Positions 38,001 to 44,051 of a DNA stretch of 64,000 nucleotides are shown here, piece after piece. The stretch comes from Euborellia annulipes (lineage: Eukaryota; Arthropoda; Insecta; Dermaptera; Anisolabididae). Positions within the stretch are counted from its first letter, which is position 1; each line of letters starts with the position of its first letter. Location: positions 26,087 through 90,086 of the forward strand of contig JAKCPI010001012.1 in NCBI GenBank assembly GCA_023213315.1, read 5' to 3'. The notes under the pieces are model-generated. The model ran no database searches, was not told the origin of the DNA, and saw nothing but the letters and a program-made list of their open reading frames with translations. The position numbers were made by a program, and so were the translations under genes.

Positions 38001-41000
38001 CAACGATTTTTTGTTTTAATTTATTTTCCCATACTTATAAATTTTACATCTGAATTCAAATGTTCCGTACTGTCGGGAACTAAATATATGTCGACACAAA
38101 AAATCTGGTGTGACAAGCACAGAGCACAACTTTCGGTTACCGAAGGTAAGAGAAAGTTGTTTGCTGTGGGACAGCCACACCAGATTTTTTTCTCCTGCTG
38201 AGCCCGCCGCCAACATACAAGTTAACAATGCAAATCCTAGTATATAATATAGTTAGCCACTTTTTTTCTATTTTTTGAAAGAGTTTCTAAATCTCAATAA
38301 ATCACTATTTTGTTGTACTTATTTAATAGGAAGGGGGGATGTTTAAATGTGGTGTGTTTTCCATTAACATAAATGGCAAACTAGAATTTGATGAAGTTGT
38401 CGATTTGGTGGTATCCAGTTATTTAGTTCCGGTCACTACCCCAAAGCAATTTCTCAACAGTTGAGTTGGAATTTGATATAATACGCACAAAGGGCAAAGA
38501 GAAATGTGATGGGGGAGAGATGTGAGCCGCAGGGGGAAGTCTTCCGGGGCGGATCGAGGGCGAGTGACCACTGGGCCTCACTCGGGTCAGCTGCCGGACC
38601 CACAAAAGATTAATTTATAGGTAAATAATATTTATAAATAGACAAGTGGATGGGGGTTCCCTTGCTTCTTTTGATTGAAAATTAAAAGGTCATTTTTCTA
38701 TTGTATAAAAGAAATTTGAAATCTAAAAAATTTGTTTTATTATTTCACAACATTTATAATCTCTATATAGCGATTAGTCGCGGGGATAAATCCCTTGGAC
38801 TCGGTTCCTTTTAGGGGGGTTAGAAACTTTTAAACTTCAACCATAATCCCAATAAAAAAAAAAAAAATTATTTTTTAAAGCTCAGGGACATCTTGTAGGT
38901 ACAGTAAAAGAGTAAAGTGGTCTTCAGAAGATTTCAATGGCAAAATGAGAATATACATTTTAAAGAGCATGTAAAAAATATTTGATTTTATTTTTATTTT
39001 AATCAAAATCGTTAGAGCGAATTTTGAGAAAATCGTAAAAAAAAAAAAAATGAAAAAGTACATCAGTAAAGTACTAGTACTTTTTGGCCGATTTTGATTA
39101 AAAGCTTATTTTCACGCCTCAGGGGGGTGTCTACCTTAAATAAAATATTTTAGCCTCATAGGTGTTATTGTTGTTGAGATATTTTGTTCACACACAGACA
39201 GACAGACAGACATCATGTCCACTTTTTTGGTTTCAGGAGACCTTAAAACGTGTATATCCATCAAATCTTGACAACGAATTTTACACATGAATCCAATACT
39301 TTCTATATATATATATTACTTATATCGATGTTGACCTAAATGGTGAGACCATAGGTCATTAATAAAAAAAAAAAAAAAAAAAAAATCAGGCTACTTATAT
39401 CCATATGCTAAGAAATTGTTGGGTTTTAAACGAATCTCCTAATTATTAATTCAGAAGGTAAAAAAAAAGTTTGTTTAGCTCTCGGGCCTTGCTACAATGC
39501 TTAGCGTGCTGGCCTTCCGTACCAAGGGTCGCGGGTTCGCATCCCAACTAATGAGACAATTTATTTCAATTTAATTGGCTACCAATAAATTGAAACAAAT
39601 AGAGTCGGGGTTGCCTCCGTTACCGAAAAAGATCTTAAATAAATAAAAAAAAAAATTTACTTATTTTAATTTTTATGCGCATAGTATAGCCATTTTAATA
39701 ATGATTGAGACAAGTTATTGTATAAGTAATTAAAAAAAAAAAGAAAAATGTTCATTCTTTGAATATTTATAAGTTGTAGAGATTTTTTTTTCTAATTAAT
39801 TTCATTGATTTTATTTGATCACTTTGAGCTTGAGTTCAAGTCAAAAGCAGTTAATATTATTTCTCTGAATATTGGATGATGATTCTCAATGAATCCTTTA
39901 TTAGCATTCCGAACTTAGAAGAAGCTGTTATGAGTCTTGAAAGAATCTCTGCCCCCTCCCCCCACCGATTCTTGATTGCCTTTCTTTTTATTCCTCAATC
40001 ACTTTTAATTATTTTACATTTTCAATGCGAAGAATCTTTTTCTATAACTCGAATTGTTGAAAAAGTGAAAAAGAGAACGCTTGGGAAAACGTCATTTTAA
40101 GAGTAATTATCCCTAAATAATAATTTCGAAAACTTTAAAAATTTGTCATTTTTTAAATTAATAAGTAGCCTATTAAATAATTATTATCACAATCTTTATA
40201 ATTAATTTAAGAGTTTTTTCCTAATTAGTAAAGTGCCTAACTCCATTATTGTTTATTTTTCAGGAGAGCCAAAAGACATTTCATTGTCATTGTTAGAGCC
40301 ACTGTTAAACACTTTTCGTGTGGCATCTTTTCGAACTGAAAAATTTGAATTACGCTCTTACCCAGTTCAGGGCATAAGGAGAATGATATTTTTGAACAGA
40401 AAATACAAAAAAATGGTTTTCGAAAAAAGTGGAGTTAGACACTTTTCTAATTGGAGCGTTGAGAGAAAGTCTTGGATTCTTGACGATATCGAGATTTTGA
40501 TGGATATACACACGTTTTGAGGTCCCATGAAACCAAAAAAGTAGTTTTTGCGACATGGCCTGTCTGTGTGTGTGTTTCTGTCTGTGAACAAAATATCTCA
40601 ACAATGATAAAAGCTGCGAGGTGAAATTTTAAGTTAGACAACCCCCTGAGGCGTGAAAATAAAATTTTAAACAAAATCAGCCAAAAAGTACTAGTACTTT
40701 TTCAGTTTTTTTCGATTTTCTCAAAATTCGCTCTAACGATTTTGAAAATTCGATTATTTATTAGATGCTCTTTAAAATGTATATTCTCATTTTGCCATTG
40801 AAATCTTTTGAAGCACACCTCACAATAGTACTATAGTCAAGATATGAGAAATGGATACCATGGTAACAAATTATAAATATTTTCTTTTCATAAATAAATA
40901 TTGAATGGATCTATTCAAATTGTAAGTTATGTACAATTCATGAGAGAAAAAATTTGACCCTTCTAGAAAATTTTGTGGGCTGTTTCTTATTAATTATTTA

Positions 41001-41408
41001 AAAAATCAGCATTTAATTAACTTATTTATTTTATATTTCCGGATTACCTTATTTTATGAATTGTTTTATAATTATTTACTAACGAAATTTTGAGCTATGA
41101 CGATGATGGATTTTGAAATTTTTGTAAAGATATAAACGACTATTATTATTATTTAATATTCAATATTCTATTGAATTGAATGATAAAAAAATAATAATGA
41201 TATCTATTGAGAAATAGAGCTTGGCATATTTTTTATTGAATAGGTGTGATTCATTAAGGGTGATAAGATAGGCTTATGTTTACGTCAATCAATCAATCAA
41301 TCATCGCTGGTCACCTTTGAGTGGATGTTCGGCTTCGTGGTTCTCCTTATTCGCTTGTATCTTCTCAATGAGAAGTTCAAGACGTGAAGAATTCCCTTTG
41401 AAAAGCAT
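7444..41408 (-). CDS. Oaz: Multi-C2H2 zinc finger transcription factor, ZNF423/ZNF521 (Oaz) family, 18-exon model
   Basis: Joining 18 exons listed separately gives 3591 nt, an uninterrupted 1196-residue protein plus TAA. Every junction has GT/AG ends and matching phase. I count about 24 C2H2 fingers in scattered clusters and one CxxC...CxxC pair (exons 14/15). Family assignment rests on near-identical stretches recognisable from vertebrate ZNF423/ZNF521: [31 protein letters not shown] split over two windows of it, [28 protein letters not shown] then [28 protein letters not shown] and HLIEHTF. They appear in the same order. Length is close to the vertebrate proteins (about 1280-1310 aa). Known family role: nuclear DNA-binding adaptor for SMAD/BMP and EBF (O/E) factors in neural and other differentiation. 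Odd points: no recognisable counterpart of the vertebrate first finger, a missing finger before exon 16, and heavy subdivision by introns. The intron 1 join to exon 1 is the least certain; the rest is strong. Confidence 0.92.
7906..8213. mobile_element. Fold-back element in Oaz intron 17 with an inverted pair of hammerhead-like motifs
   Basis: The arms aaggtagcccaaagcaaata...ccgctttattta (7911-7970) and taaataaagcgg...ctttatttgcttt (8151-8200) are inverted. Each arm carries a hammerhead-like core: minus strand 7972-8006 (CTGATGA, GGCCG/CGGCC stem) and plus strand 8108-8140 (CTGATAA...GAAACGTT). Confidence 0.75.
8334..8495 (-). CDS. Oaz: Oaz coding exon 17 (residues 1080-1133)
   Basis: Acceptor gcgcctttcag in minus sense (ctttcag), donor AAAG/gtgggc. 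AHMPEH completes the previous finger; [19 protein letters not shown] with AFLH is the next. The RFFF...L pattern matches the last finger of vertebrate ZNF423/521 (KFFF...LQNH). A Ser/Gln/Thr linker follows. Vertebrate proteins end about here, so exon 18 adds an extra finger. Confidence 0.94.
9040..9198 (-). CDS. Oaz: Oaz coding exon 16 (residues 1027-1079)
   Basis: Acceptor tctaaactcag, donor CAG/gttcgt. Finger [19 protein letters not shown] with LIEH, followed by [10 protein letters not shown], the start of the next finger ([17 protein letters not shown]). The HLIEH-TF linker is a conserved family signature near the C-terminus. The intron again falls just before the His pair. Phase 0 at both ends. 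Confidence 0.95.
9271..9488 (-). CDS. Oaz: Oaz coding exon 15 (residues 954-1026)
   Basis: Acceptor gctccgcag, donor CAG/gtattt. FLCAEC completes the CxxC...CxxC motif. A Thr/Ser/Pro linker follows, then finger [19 protein letters not shown] with LQMH, matching the CxxCNVKFESxxxL finger of the family. The vertebrate finger that should come next has no counterpart, since the exon 16 finger already matches the one after it. Confidence 0.93.
9624..9714 (-). CDS. Oaz: Oaz coding exon 14 (residues 924-953)
   Basis: Acceptor tatgtttgcag, donor G/gttaga. A small 91-nt exon with a Gln/Ser/Ala start and [13 protein letters not shown]. This is the first CxxC of a non-classical zinc motif whose second CxxC (LCAEC) is in exon 15. 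Vertebrate homologues have the same CxxC...LCAGC arrangement at this place. Phases match both neighbours. Confidence 0.87.
10049..10297. mobile_element. 249-bp fold-back element in Oaz intron 13
   Basis: Nearly perfect arms of about 83 bp (ttgtagttataggtggt... and its complement ending about 10297). An inner second palindrome, taggccaactgtgtacattt, surrounds the centre. Non-coding. Confidence 0.82.
10456..10577. mobile_element. About 120-bp fold-back element in Oaz intron 13
   Basis: Inverted ends aaggaccgtcggcca and tggccgacggtcctt, with further pairing inwards (aataaataattttg / caaaattatttatt). The central part is palindromic (gatcccattgggatc). Confidence 0.8.
10667..10837 (-). CDS. Oaz: Oaz coding exon 13 (residues 867-923)
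   Basis: Acceptor tcttttcag, donor CAG/gtatct. Two fingers: [18 protein letters not shown] with LRQH, and [19 protein letters not shown] with ARFH. The CIVCRQTL stretch resembles the CVVCMQTV finger of vertebrate ZNF521. Both fingers lack the usual aromatic core residue. Phase 0 at both ends. Confidence 0.94.
10917..11250 (-). CDS. Oaz: Oaz coding exon 12 (residues 755-866)
   Basis: Acceptor ttctttgcag, donor AAG/gttttt. A linker rich in Ala, Ser and Asp precedes two fingers: [19 protein letters not shown] with MKTH, and [19 protein letters not shown] with KLTH. Both carry Cys instead of the usual Phe at the core position (SEVC, DELC), a shared oddity. They match the vertebrate pair that ends in a similar LTEHKVTH-type helix. 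Confidence 0.93.
11331..11476 (-). CDS. Oaz: Oaz coding exon 11, finger-free linker (residues 707-754)
   Basis: Acceptor tggaatcaccgaa is not used; the acceptor is gattccag, and the donor is TG/gtaaaa. The exon encodes a Pro/Ser/Thr-rich linker (starting [10 protein letters not shown] and ending RLTPPGAR) without Cys or His pairs. It is included because its phases join exactly to exons 10 and 12. In particular, its last two bases TG combine with the first base of exon 12 into Cys. Its composition is like the linkers in exons 5 and 15. Confidence 0.85.
11540..11707 (-). CDS. Oaz: Oaz coding exon 10 (residues 651-706)
   Basis: Acceptor tgttccag, donor CAG/gtatgt. Two fingers: [19 protein letters not shown] with LAAH, and [19 protein letters not shown] with MHTHH. 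They correspond to the paired fingers after the central block of ZNF423/521, where the second has a similar AFH...LLxxH pattern. Phase 0 at both ends. Confidence 0.94.
11773..11946 (-). CDS. Oaz: Oaz coding exon 9 (residues 593-650)
   Basis: Acceptor aattttcag, donor ATG/gtattt. Starts [12 protein letters not shown], finishing finger 12 and matching the vertebrate proteins closely. The next finger ([10 protein letters not shown]...CSHIRSVH) has an unusually long spacer between the Cys and His pairs, about 24 residues instead of 12, so it may not fold as a classical finger. An alanine-rich tail leads to the junction. Confidence 0.93.
11947..12901 (-). other. Oaz intron 8 (955 bp)
   Basis: Contains a minus-oriented repeat D fragment (about 12340-12490) and a partial miniature element ending CGGCCCTG at 12608, homologous to 46791-46943. 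The remainder is AT-rich and featureless. Confidence 0.65.
12902..13187 (-). CDS. Oaz: Oaz coding exon 8 (residues 497-592)
   Basis: Acceptor gattgttacag, donor CAG/gtaatt. Completes finger 9 (RSHLKMH) and encodes atypical finger 10 ([19 protein letters not shown]), finger 11 ([19 protein letters not shown] with LLDLHAH) and the first half of finger 12 ([17 protein letters not shown]). The block around finger 11 and 12 closely matches the vertebrate central fingers, which in ZNF423 belong to the region used for BMP/SMAD target recognition. Confidence 0.95.
13253..13511 (-). CDS. Oaz: Oaz coding exon 7 (residues 411-496)
   Basis: Acceptor tattgtacag, donor CG/gtaaat. Encodes finger 8 ([20 protein letters not shown] then LLVH), an alanine-rich linker with a basic patch (SKPKRARVD, a possible nuclear localisation signal), and the start of finger 9 ([16 protein letters not shown]). 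Phase 1 in, phase 2 out. The basic patch corresponds in position to the Lys/Arg-rich linkers in vertebrate members. Confidence 0.93.
13621..13818 (-). CDS. Oaz: Oaz coding exon 6 (residues 345-410)
   Basis: Acceptor ttgttcgtag, donor G/gtttat; phase 1 at both ends. A short linker leads to an eleven-proline run, then finger 7 ([19 protein letters not shown] then CNQQH), then a short His/Ser tail. Flanking introns are only 69 and 109 bp. The proline run is coded mostly by CCN repeats (13760-13785) and could vary in length between individuals. Confidence 0.92.
13888..14230 (-). CDS. Oaz: Oaz coding exon 5 (residues 231-344)
   Basis: Acceptor tcctttacag, donor G/gtaaac. Opens with NHMTSAH, the His pair of finger 5. 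A low-complexity linker follows: Pro-rich, a run of ten alanines, then Pro/Gln/Ser-rich. Finger 6 ([20 protein letters not shown], then VQAMH) is near the end. The local GC content is much higher than in the introns, from Ala and Pro codons. Similar linkers separate finger clusters in ZNF423 homologues but are poorly conserved. Confidence 0.92.
14496..14736 (-). CDS. Oaz: Oaz coding exon 4 (residues 150-230)
   Basis: Acceptor ttctccag, donor CAG/gtgagt. The first base completes Ser, giving [11 protein letters not shown], the second half of finger 3. Finger 4 follows ([19 protein letters not shown] then MQSH), then a Gly-rich linker of about 22 residues, then the first half of finger 5 ([17 protein letters not shown]). 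The intron interrupts finger 5 just before its His pair. Confidence 0.94.
15373..16723. mobile_element. 1.35-kb non-autonomous element with GGGCCGGTTGCTTCATCC termini
   Basis: The ends are long inverted repeats (about 70 bp, 15373-15442 and 16654-16723) flanked by taa on both sides, suggesting a 3-bp target duplication as in PIF/Harbinger elements. No transposase was seen. It carries a fold-back insertion at 15836-16089. A related terminus, GGGGCCGGTTGCTTCAC, occurs at about 34690. Confidence 0.75.
15836..16089. mobile_element. 254-bp fold-back element with hammerhead-like motif
   Basis: Arms tttattaaagagaaaag...ttgtttttattt and their reverse complement at the right end form a long hairpin. 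Near the centre, 15981-16013 reads CTGAGGA, A, GGAG...CTCC, GAAAT, a degenerate copy of the hammerhead-like motif. Inserted in the 15373-16723 element. Confidence 0.75.
16810..17187. mobile_element. Miniature element, GGGGTCGTCGACATATTACG terminus family
   Basis: Shares its left half (acatattacgtaacgc, attgtgacatgggt, tctatatgtgacat) and right half with the element at 43035-44051. The right end is degenerate. It contains an A-run at 16995-17020. Non-coding. Confidence 0.6.
17302..18465. mobile_element. 1.16-kb hAT-like element with internal minisatellite (CAGTGGCGTACCGAG / CTCGGTACGCCTCTG)
   Basis: Inverted ends and a perfect 8-bp target duplication CCCCTAAA (17294-17301 and 18466-18473). 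Most of the interior is the tandem array at 17385-18358. No transposase. Its size relative to similar elements reflects expansion of the array after or before insertion. Confidence 0.85.
17385..18358. repeat. Minisatellite, about 12 units of about 85 bp
   Basis: Each unit contains aaaatttaatgaaaattt, ctctttgagaggccccgggg, ccctcagggc, acaagtaaaaagggaaaaat and an A-run of variable length. Units differ mainly in A-run length and a few substitutions (cacaag versus ctcaag). On the minus strand the array is partly open (FSLNF / PEGPGAS repeats), but A-run length changes break the frame, so it is not coding. Confidence 0.92.
18710..18852 (-). CDS. Oaz: Oaz coding exon 3 (residues 103-149 plus split codon)
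   Basis: Acceptor tttttttcag, donor AG/gtaagc. It completes finger 1 (THSDQMP), encodes finger 2 ([19 protein letters not shown] then IKLH) and starts finger 3 ([12 protein letters not shown]). The TGDKK linker between fingers 2 and 3 is the classic TGEKP-type linker, implying DNA contact by this N-terminal finger array. This is the best conserved part of the family. The exon ends with two bases of the Ser codon finished by exon 4. It is isolated by introns of about 3.8 and 4.0 kb. Confidence 0.95.
19040..19145 (-). repeat. tRNA-derived SINE head
   Basis: Minus strand contains ttaagtggttaaatgg and gtggttcaactcccgg, resembling box A and box B. No intact cloverleaf. Confidence 0.5.
19320..19530 (+). 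repeat. tRNA-derived SINE, family B
   Basis: Box B-like gggttcgattccctgg, then a body with acatttgttaaata and gagctattcattgaata. The tail recurs at 50325-50480, and a related head is at 54630-54800. Confidence 0.65.
19669..19912. mobile_element. Miniature element, CAGTAGCGTAA...TTACGACGCTG
   Basis: Inverted ends of the CAGTRGCGTAR type like the other hAT-like elements here. The flanking target duplication is degenerate (attttatg / gatttata), so the insertion is older. Non-coding. Confidence 0.55.
19942..20096. mobile_element. 155-bp hAT-like miniature element (CATTGACGG...CCGTCACTG)
   Basis: Short inverted ends with a perfect 8-bp target duplication ATTCTGAC (19934-19941 and 20097-20104). 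Interior is G/C-run rich and non-coding. Confidence 0.8.
22697..22908 (-). CDS. Oaz: Oaz coding exon 2 (residues 32-102)
   Basis: Acceptor ttctgttgtag, donor CAG/gtactg. The first 50 residues are a Ser/Thr/Glu-rich linker. The exon ends with most of finger 1, [21 protein letters not shown], whose second His is at the start of exon 3. This finger is almost identical to the second finger of vertebrate ZNF521/ZNF423, which anchors the family call. Starts with 2 nt of a split codon; ends in phase 0. Confidence 0.93.
24701..24733 (-). ncRNA. Hammerhead-like motif, solo copy
   Basis: CTGAAGA, T, weak stem starting GG/CC, GAAACGTT. Flanking GG and CC pair next to the core. Confidence 0.3.
24990..25110 (-). 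repeat. tRNA-derived SINE, head region
   Basis: Minus strand: catagctcagtagtagagtt (box A-like) and aagggttctcatccc (box B-like). A related head fragment is at about 25660-25722. Confidence 0.65.
26603..27202 (-). repeat. Repeat D, slightly truncated copy
   Basis: Lacks the outer arm of the hairpin but retains the ggtaagagaaagta end. In Oaz intron 1. Confidence 0.8.
28008..28275 (-). repeat. tRNA-derived SINE, family A
   Basis: Minus strand: tRNA-like head with box A (ggcgtagtaggtagcg) and box B (gggttcgacc), a body with atttaagccat / atggcttaaat, and a (ca)-rich tail. The same family is at 31.9, 48.2 and 61.3 kb. Confidence 0.8.
28498..28655 (+). repeat. tRNA-derived SINE, family C
   Basis: Head with tttaggggctagggtg and cgggttcgcatcccg, body ttgactaccaataaattg, end gcctccgttgccgaaaaag. 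Other copies: 29706-29880, 39478-39655, 47205-47325 (plus); 6655-6770, 42450-42600 (minus); 8596-8700 (body only). Confidence 0.75.
29706..29880 (+). repeat. tRNA-derived SINE, family C variant
   Basis: Head cagctcagaggtagagca with a decayed box B, then body tttcaattgaattgg and ggtctttatggcctcag. Confidence 0.72.
30520..30790. other. GC-richer patch with CTCTCG microsatellite in Oaz intron 1
   Basis: Contains tctctcgctctcgctctc at about 30610-30640 and ctgctgacttatcattataa at about 30680. It looks unique; candidate regulatory DNA. Confidence 0.3.
31891..32167 (-). repeat. tRNA-derived SINE, family A
   Basis: Nearly full-length, with the same head, body and (ttcaca)n tail as the 28.0-kb copy. 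Confidence 0.82.
32825..33180. other. Unexplained GC-richer, repeat-free patch in Oaz intron 1
   Basis: Complex sequence with CpGs and cat/gat repeats (atcatcatcatcagactgat). Overlapping short plus-strand frames have no domain. It stands out from the AT-rich intron and is a candidate conserved regulatory element; function unknown. Confidence 0.35.
35389..35643. mobile_element. 255-bp hAT-like miniature element (CAGGGGCGTATATA termini), intact
   Basis: Perfect inverted ends CAGGGGCGTATATA and TATATACGCCCCTG with a perfect 8-bp target duplication TCTAGTTA (35381-35388 and 35644-35651). It contains no transposase. Related pieces at 1512-1675, 2135-3046 and about 7130-7182 share its right end. 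Confidence 0.9.
37252..37284 (-). ncRNA. Hammerhead-like ribozyme core motif
   Basis: CTGATGA, T, stem GAGTG/CACTC, then GAAACGTC. A degenerate partner lies on the plus strand at 37342-37373 (ctaatga...gaaacatc). Confidence 0.4.
37631..38191 (+). repeat. Repeat D, complete copy
   Basis: Starts tactttctcttacc and ends with the palindrome ctggtgtgacaagcac...gtcacaccag shared by all repeat D copies. Constant internal blocks include gattttctcaaaattcg, agtactagtactttac, and ttgaaatcttttgaag. Frames open across the terminal hairpin are by-products of the palindrome. Confidence 0.85.
38880..39325 (-). repeat. Repeat D, partial
   Basis: Central part and ggattcatg/actttctatat end present; hairpin missing. 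Confidence 0.75.
39478..39655 (+). repeat. tRNA-derived SINE, family C
   Basis: Head with gcgtgctggccttccgt and cgggttcgcatccc; body and ttaccgaaaaagatctt end present. Confidence 0.78.
40455..40905 (+). repeat. Repeat D, partial
   Basis: Contains the gagagaaagtcttggattc to catggtaacaaattataaat part; hairpin end missing. Confidence 0.75.
41315..41408 (-). CDS. Oaz: Oaz coding exon 1 (start codon, residues 1-31)
   Basis: The ATG at 41408 opens a 31-codon frame starting [18 protein letters not shown], a charged leucine-rich stretch that could form a short amphipathic helix. It ends in AAAG followed by donor gtgacc. The single leftover base matches the two-base start of exon 2 and makes an Ala codon. 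The start has a purine (G) at -3. A weak upstream ATG at 41451 opens an 11-codon uORF that stops at 41419. No domain is recognised here. Support is the reading frame, the donor, the matching phase and the promoter-like sequence just upstream. Other 5' exons could exist in intron 1 or further upstream. Confidence 0.6.
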
Positions 41409-41630
41409 CTCTAGGCGTTCAAGTCTCCAGCAAAAGAAAGACCAAGTCCATGAAAGAGGTAAAAGTGAAGCACACACTTGTCAAAAAAAAGGGAAGTCAG
41501 CGAGAGACCGCGCGTGCGTCGCGGAGGCCCAACGAATACTAAATAAATAGACACGAGTGCTCGGCTCGAAGGGACCTGAGTCTGGTGGGGAGGAAGGGCT
41601 CTTGTGATTGGCCAGTGGGCGGGGCCTCCG
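41409..41630 (-). promoter_or_regulatory. Candidate Oaz promoter and 5' UTR
   Basis: On the minus strand this unusually GC-rich stretch has, in order, a GC box (ccccgccc, 41617-41624), a CCAAT box (ggccaatca, about 41605-41613), a TATA-like run (tatttattta, about 41541-41552) and then a GC-rich leader with CpGs. The exon 1 ATG follows at 41408. An 11-codon uORF at 41451-41419 lies in the leader. Element order and spacing fit a pol II promoter with a start near 41510, but this is inference from motifs. Confidence 0.5.
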
Positions 41631-41760
41631 AGGACCATCGATGACGCCTAAAAACGCGCCCGTCCCGCCTGATTCGGGATTCGGGCCGGGTGCACTCACT
41701 ATTGTCTTATTGTCAATCATGTATACTTTTATTATCTGGAGAACGCTCCGATTTTTTTTT

Positions 41761-42426
41761 TACTTTCTCTTACCTCTATATAAGCTAATATCTATAGAGA
41801 GAAAGTATTGGATTCATGCCAAAAATTCGATGTCGAGATTTTGACCCGTTTTGGGTCCCCTGAATCCAAAAAAGTGGTTTTCGCGACATGGTCTGTCGGG
41901 GTGTGTGTCTGTTTGTGTGTGTGTCTGTGAACAACATATATCAAGAACGAAAAGAGCTAGGAGATTGAAATTTTATATTTAAGTTAGGCACCCCCATGGG
42001 ACGTGACACGAAGCTTTTGAACAAAATCGGCCAAAGAACACTAGTACTTTACTGATGCACTTTTTCAGTTTTTTTTTTTTCGATTTTCTCTAAATTCGCT
42101 CCAAAAATTTTTTTTAAATTCAAAAATCAATTATTTTTTAGATGCTCTTTAAAATGTATAATCTCATTTTGCCATTGAAATCTTTTGAACCACACTTTAC
42201 TCTTGTACTTCATAGGAAAGATAGGAGAAATGGCCGCCATGGTAACAAAATATAAATATTTTCACATATAAATTTTACATCTTGAAAATTGAATGTACCG
42301 TACTGTCGGAAAGTAAATATATGTCGACACAAAAAATCTGGTGTGACAAGCACAGTATACAACATTCGATTACCGAAGGTAAGAGAATGTTGTGTGCTGT
42401 GCGCCAATCACACCAGATTTTTTTTT
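41761..42426 (+). repeat. Repeat D, complete copy just upstream of the candidate Oaz promoter
   Basis: 666 bp with both ends intact (tactttctcttacc to the ctggtgtgac/gtcacaccag hairpin). It lies within 150 bp of the GC/CCAAT boxes. Confidence 0.85.
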
Positions 42427-42449
42427 ATTTGTTTTAAATTCTCTTTCTG

Positions 42450-42600
42450 CCAACATTATTTATTTCAAATGGTTGGTAGCAATTCAATTGAAATAAAATT
42501 TTCTCGCTTGGGAAGGGAAGCGAACTCGGAACCTCTGGCACGAGAAGCTCATGTCTTATCTCTGAGCCACGGGTCACGGGAAAATTTCGAGAAATTCTAC
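42450..42600 (-). repeat. tRNA-derived SINE, family C variant
   Basis: Minus strand reads a tRNA-like head (gtggctcagagataagac) and the tttcaattgaattg body. Confidence 0.7.
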
Positions 42601-43034
42601 TTCTCTAAGTGCAATCGCCCTAAAGTAATAAAACTAGTTTATCTCTCAACTCTCAACTCTCAATCTCTCAATCGAGACGAATCTCTAAAAATAATATTTT
42701 CTTATTTCAGCATATCAATATTATTTTTTCACTACTGAGGTGTGTGTTTGGTTGCTTATTTTTAGACATAATGCGAATATTAATACGACAAAAATCAATG
42801 GAGGATTTGAATAGAAAAACGAACATCGAATTGAAACGTTCAACTAAAACAATGACTAGTTCAACTAGAAATGGGGGATTATCAGCCCAGTCTATTTTGA
42901 AATAAATAGACGGTTTGAAAACTTCTTGTAAAATATACAAAAAGTTCTTAATTTATTGAGGTAAAAGATTTTCATTTTTCAACATTATATTATACACATC
43001 ATCGTTGATTCAGTTTGATGATTCTTCCAAAAAA

Positions 43035-44051
43035 GGGGTCGTTCACATATTAAGTAACGCGCTAGGGGCTAAAATGTTTCTAATTGTGACATGGGGGACC
43101 CGGGGGTTTCTCTAAGTGTGACATAACAATTCTAAGTTGAATTTATACAATTTTTTGAAAAACAGGGAAAAATAGAGTGATTATTTGAGACGAAAAGGGA
43201 AAATTTACTAAAAAAAAAAAAAGAAGTAAAATGATATGAATTTTGTATAAAAAATCTGGTGTGACTGGCGCACAGCACACAACTTTCTCTTACCTTCGGT
43301 AATCGAAAGTTGTGTACTGTGCTTGTCACACCAGATTTTTTGTGTCGACATGTATTTAGTTCCCGGCAGTAGGGAATATTTGAATTCAGATGTAAAATTT
43401 ATAAGTATGGGAAAATATTTATATTTTGTTACCATGGCAACCATTTCTCCTATCTTTCCTATGAAGCACAAGAGTAAAGTGTGCTTCAAACAATTTTGAG
43501 GGCAAAACGAGAATATACATTTGAAAGAGCATCTAAAAAATAATTGATTTTTGAATTTTAATCAAAATCGTTAGAGCGAATTTTGAGAAAATCGAAAAAA
43601 ACTGAAAAAGTACATCAGTAAAGTACTAGTACTCTTTGGCCGATTTTGATTAAAAGCTTATTTTTCCGGTCCCGGGGGCTGTTTAACTTAAATATAAAAT
43701 TTCAGCCTCATAGCTCAATTCCTTCATGCTTAAAAGTGAACACAGACACACACACACCCACCCACCCACCCACCCACAGACAGACCATGTCGCGAAAACC
43801 ACTTTTTTGGATTCAGGGGACCTCAAAACGTGAAGATCCATCAAAATCTCGACATCGAATTTTTGACATGAATCCAATACTTTCTCTCTATATATATATT
43901 ACATATATACATAGGTAAGAGAAAGTAAAAATTTTATTCGGGGAGGGTGTATGTTGTGGCATAATATTTGTAGGGGGGTTTGCATGTGACATGGGGAGGG
44001 GGACTAGAAAATAGTCAAAAAAAAGGCGTTACGTAATATGTGAACGACCCC
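43035..44051. mobile_element. Miniature element with GGGGTCGTTCACATATTA...ATATGTGAACGACCCC termini, carrying a repeat D copy
   Basis: Inverted ends GGGGTCGTTCACATATTA and AATATGTGAACGACCCC enclose sequence like 16810-17187. A complete repeat D copy (43251-43927, minus) interrupts it, so repeat D inserted later. Confidence 0.8.
43251..43927 (-). repeat. Repeat D, complete copy (nested in 43035-44051)
   Basis: Full-length copy in minus orientation. It includes a CCCACCCA microsatellite expansion at the tgtgtgtct position. Confidence 0.85.

Larger units (their letters stand above)
22909..41314 (-). other. Oaz intron 1 (18.4 kb), repeat-filled
   Basis: Bounded by donor gtgacc at 41314 and acceptor gtag at 22909. 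It holds SINE copies (25.0, 28.0-28.6, 29.7, 31.9 and 39.5 kb), repeat D copies (26.6-27.2, 33.76-34.0, 37.63-38.19, 38.88-39.3, 40.46-40.9 kb), a hAT-like element at 35.39 kb and a hammerhead-like pair at 37.25 kb. Several GC-richer low-repeat patches (29.12-29.24, 30.52-30.79, 32.82-33.18, 38.42-38.61 kb) are listed separately. No convincing coding exon was found inside. Confidence 0.6.

Noticed and set aside
42289..42738. Recurrent frames with [13 protein letters not shown] / GKRKLCAV peptides at 37.9, 42.3, 43.2, 48.7, 48.8 and 49.9 kb
   Set aside because: They read through the terminal palindrome of repeat D, occur in both orientations of the same hairpin, and are not conserved as proteins.
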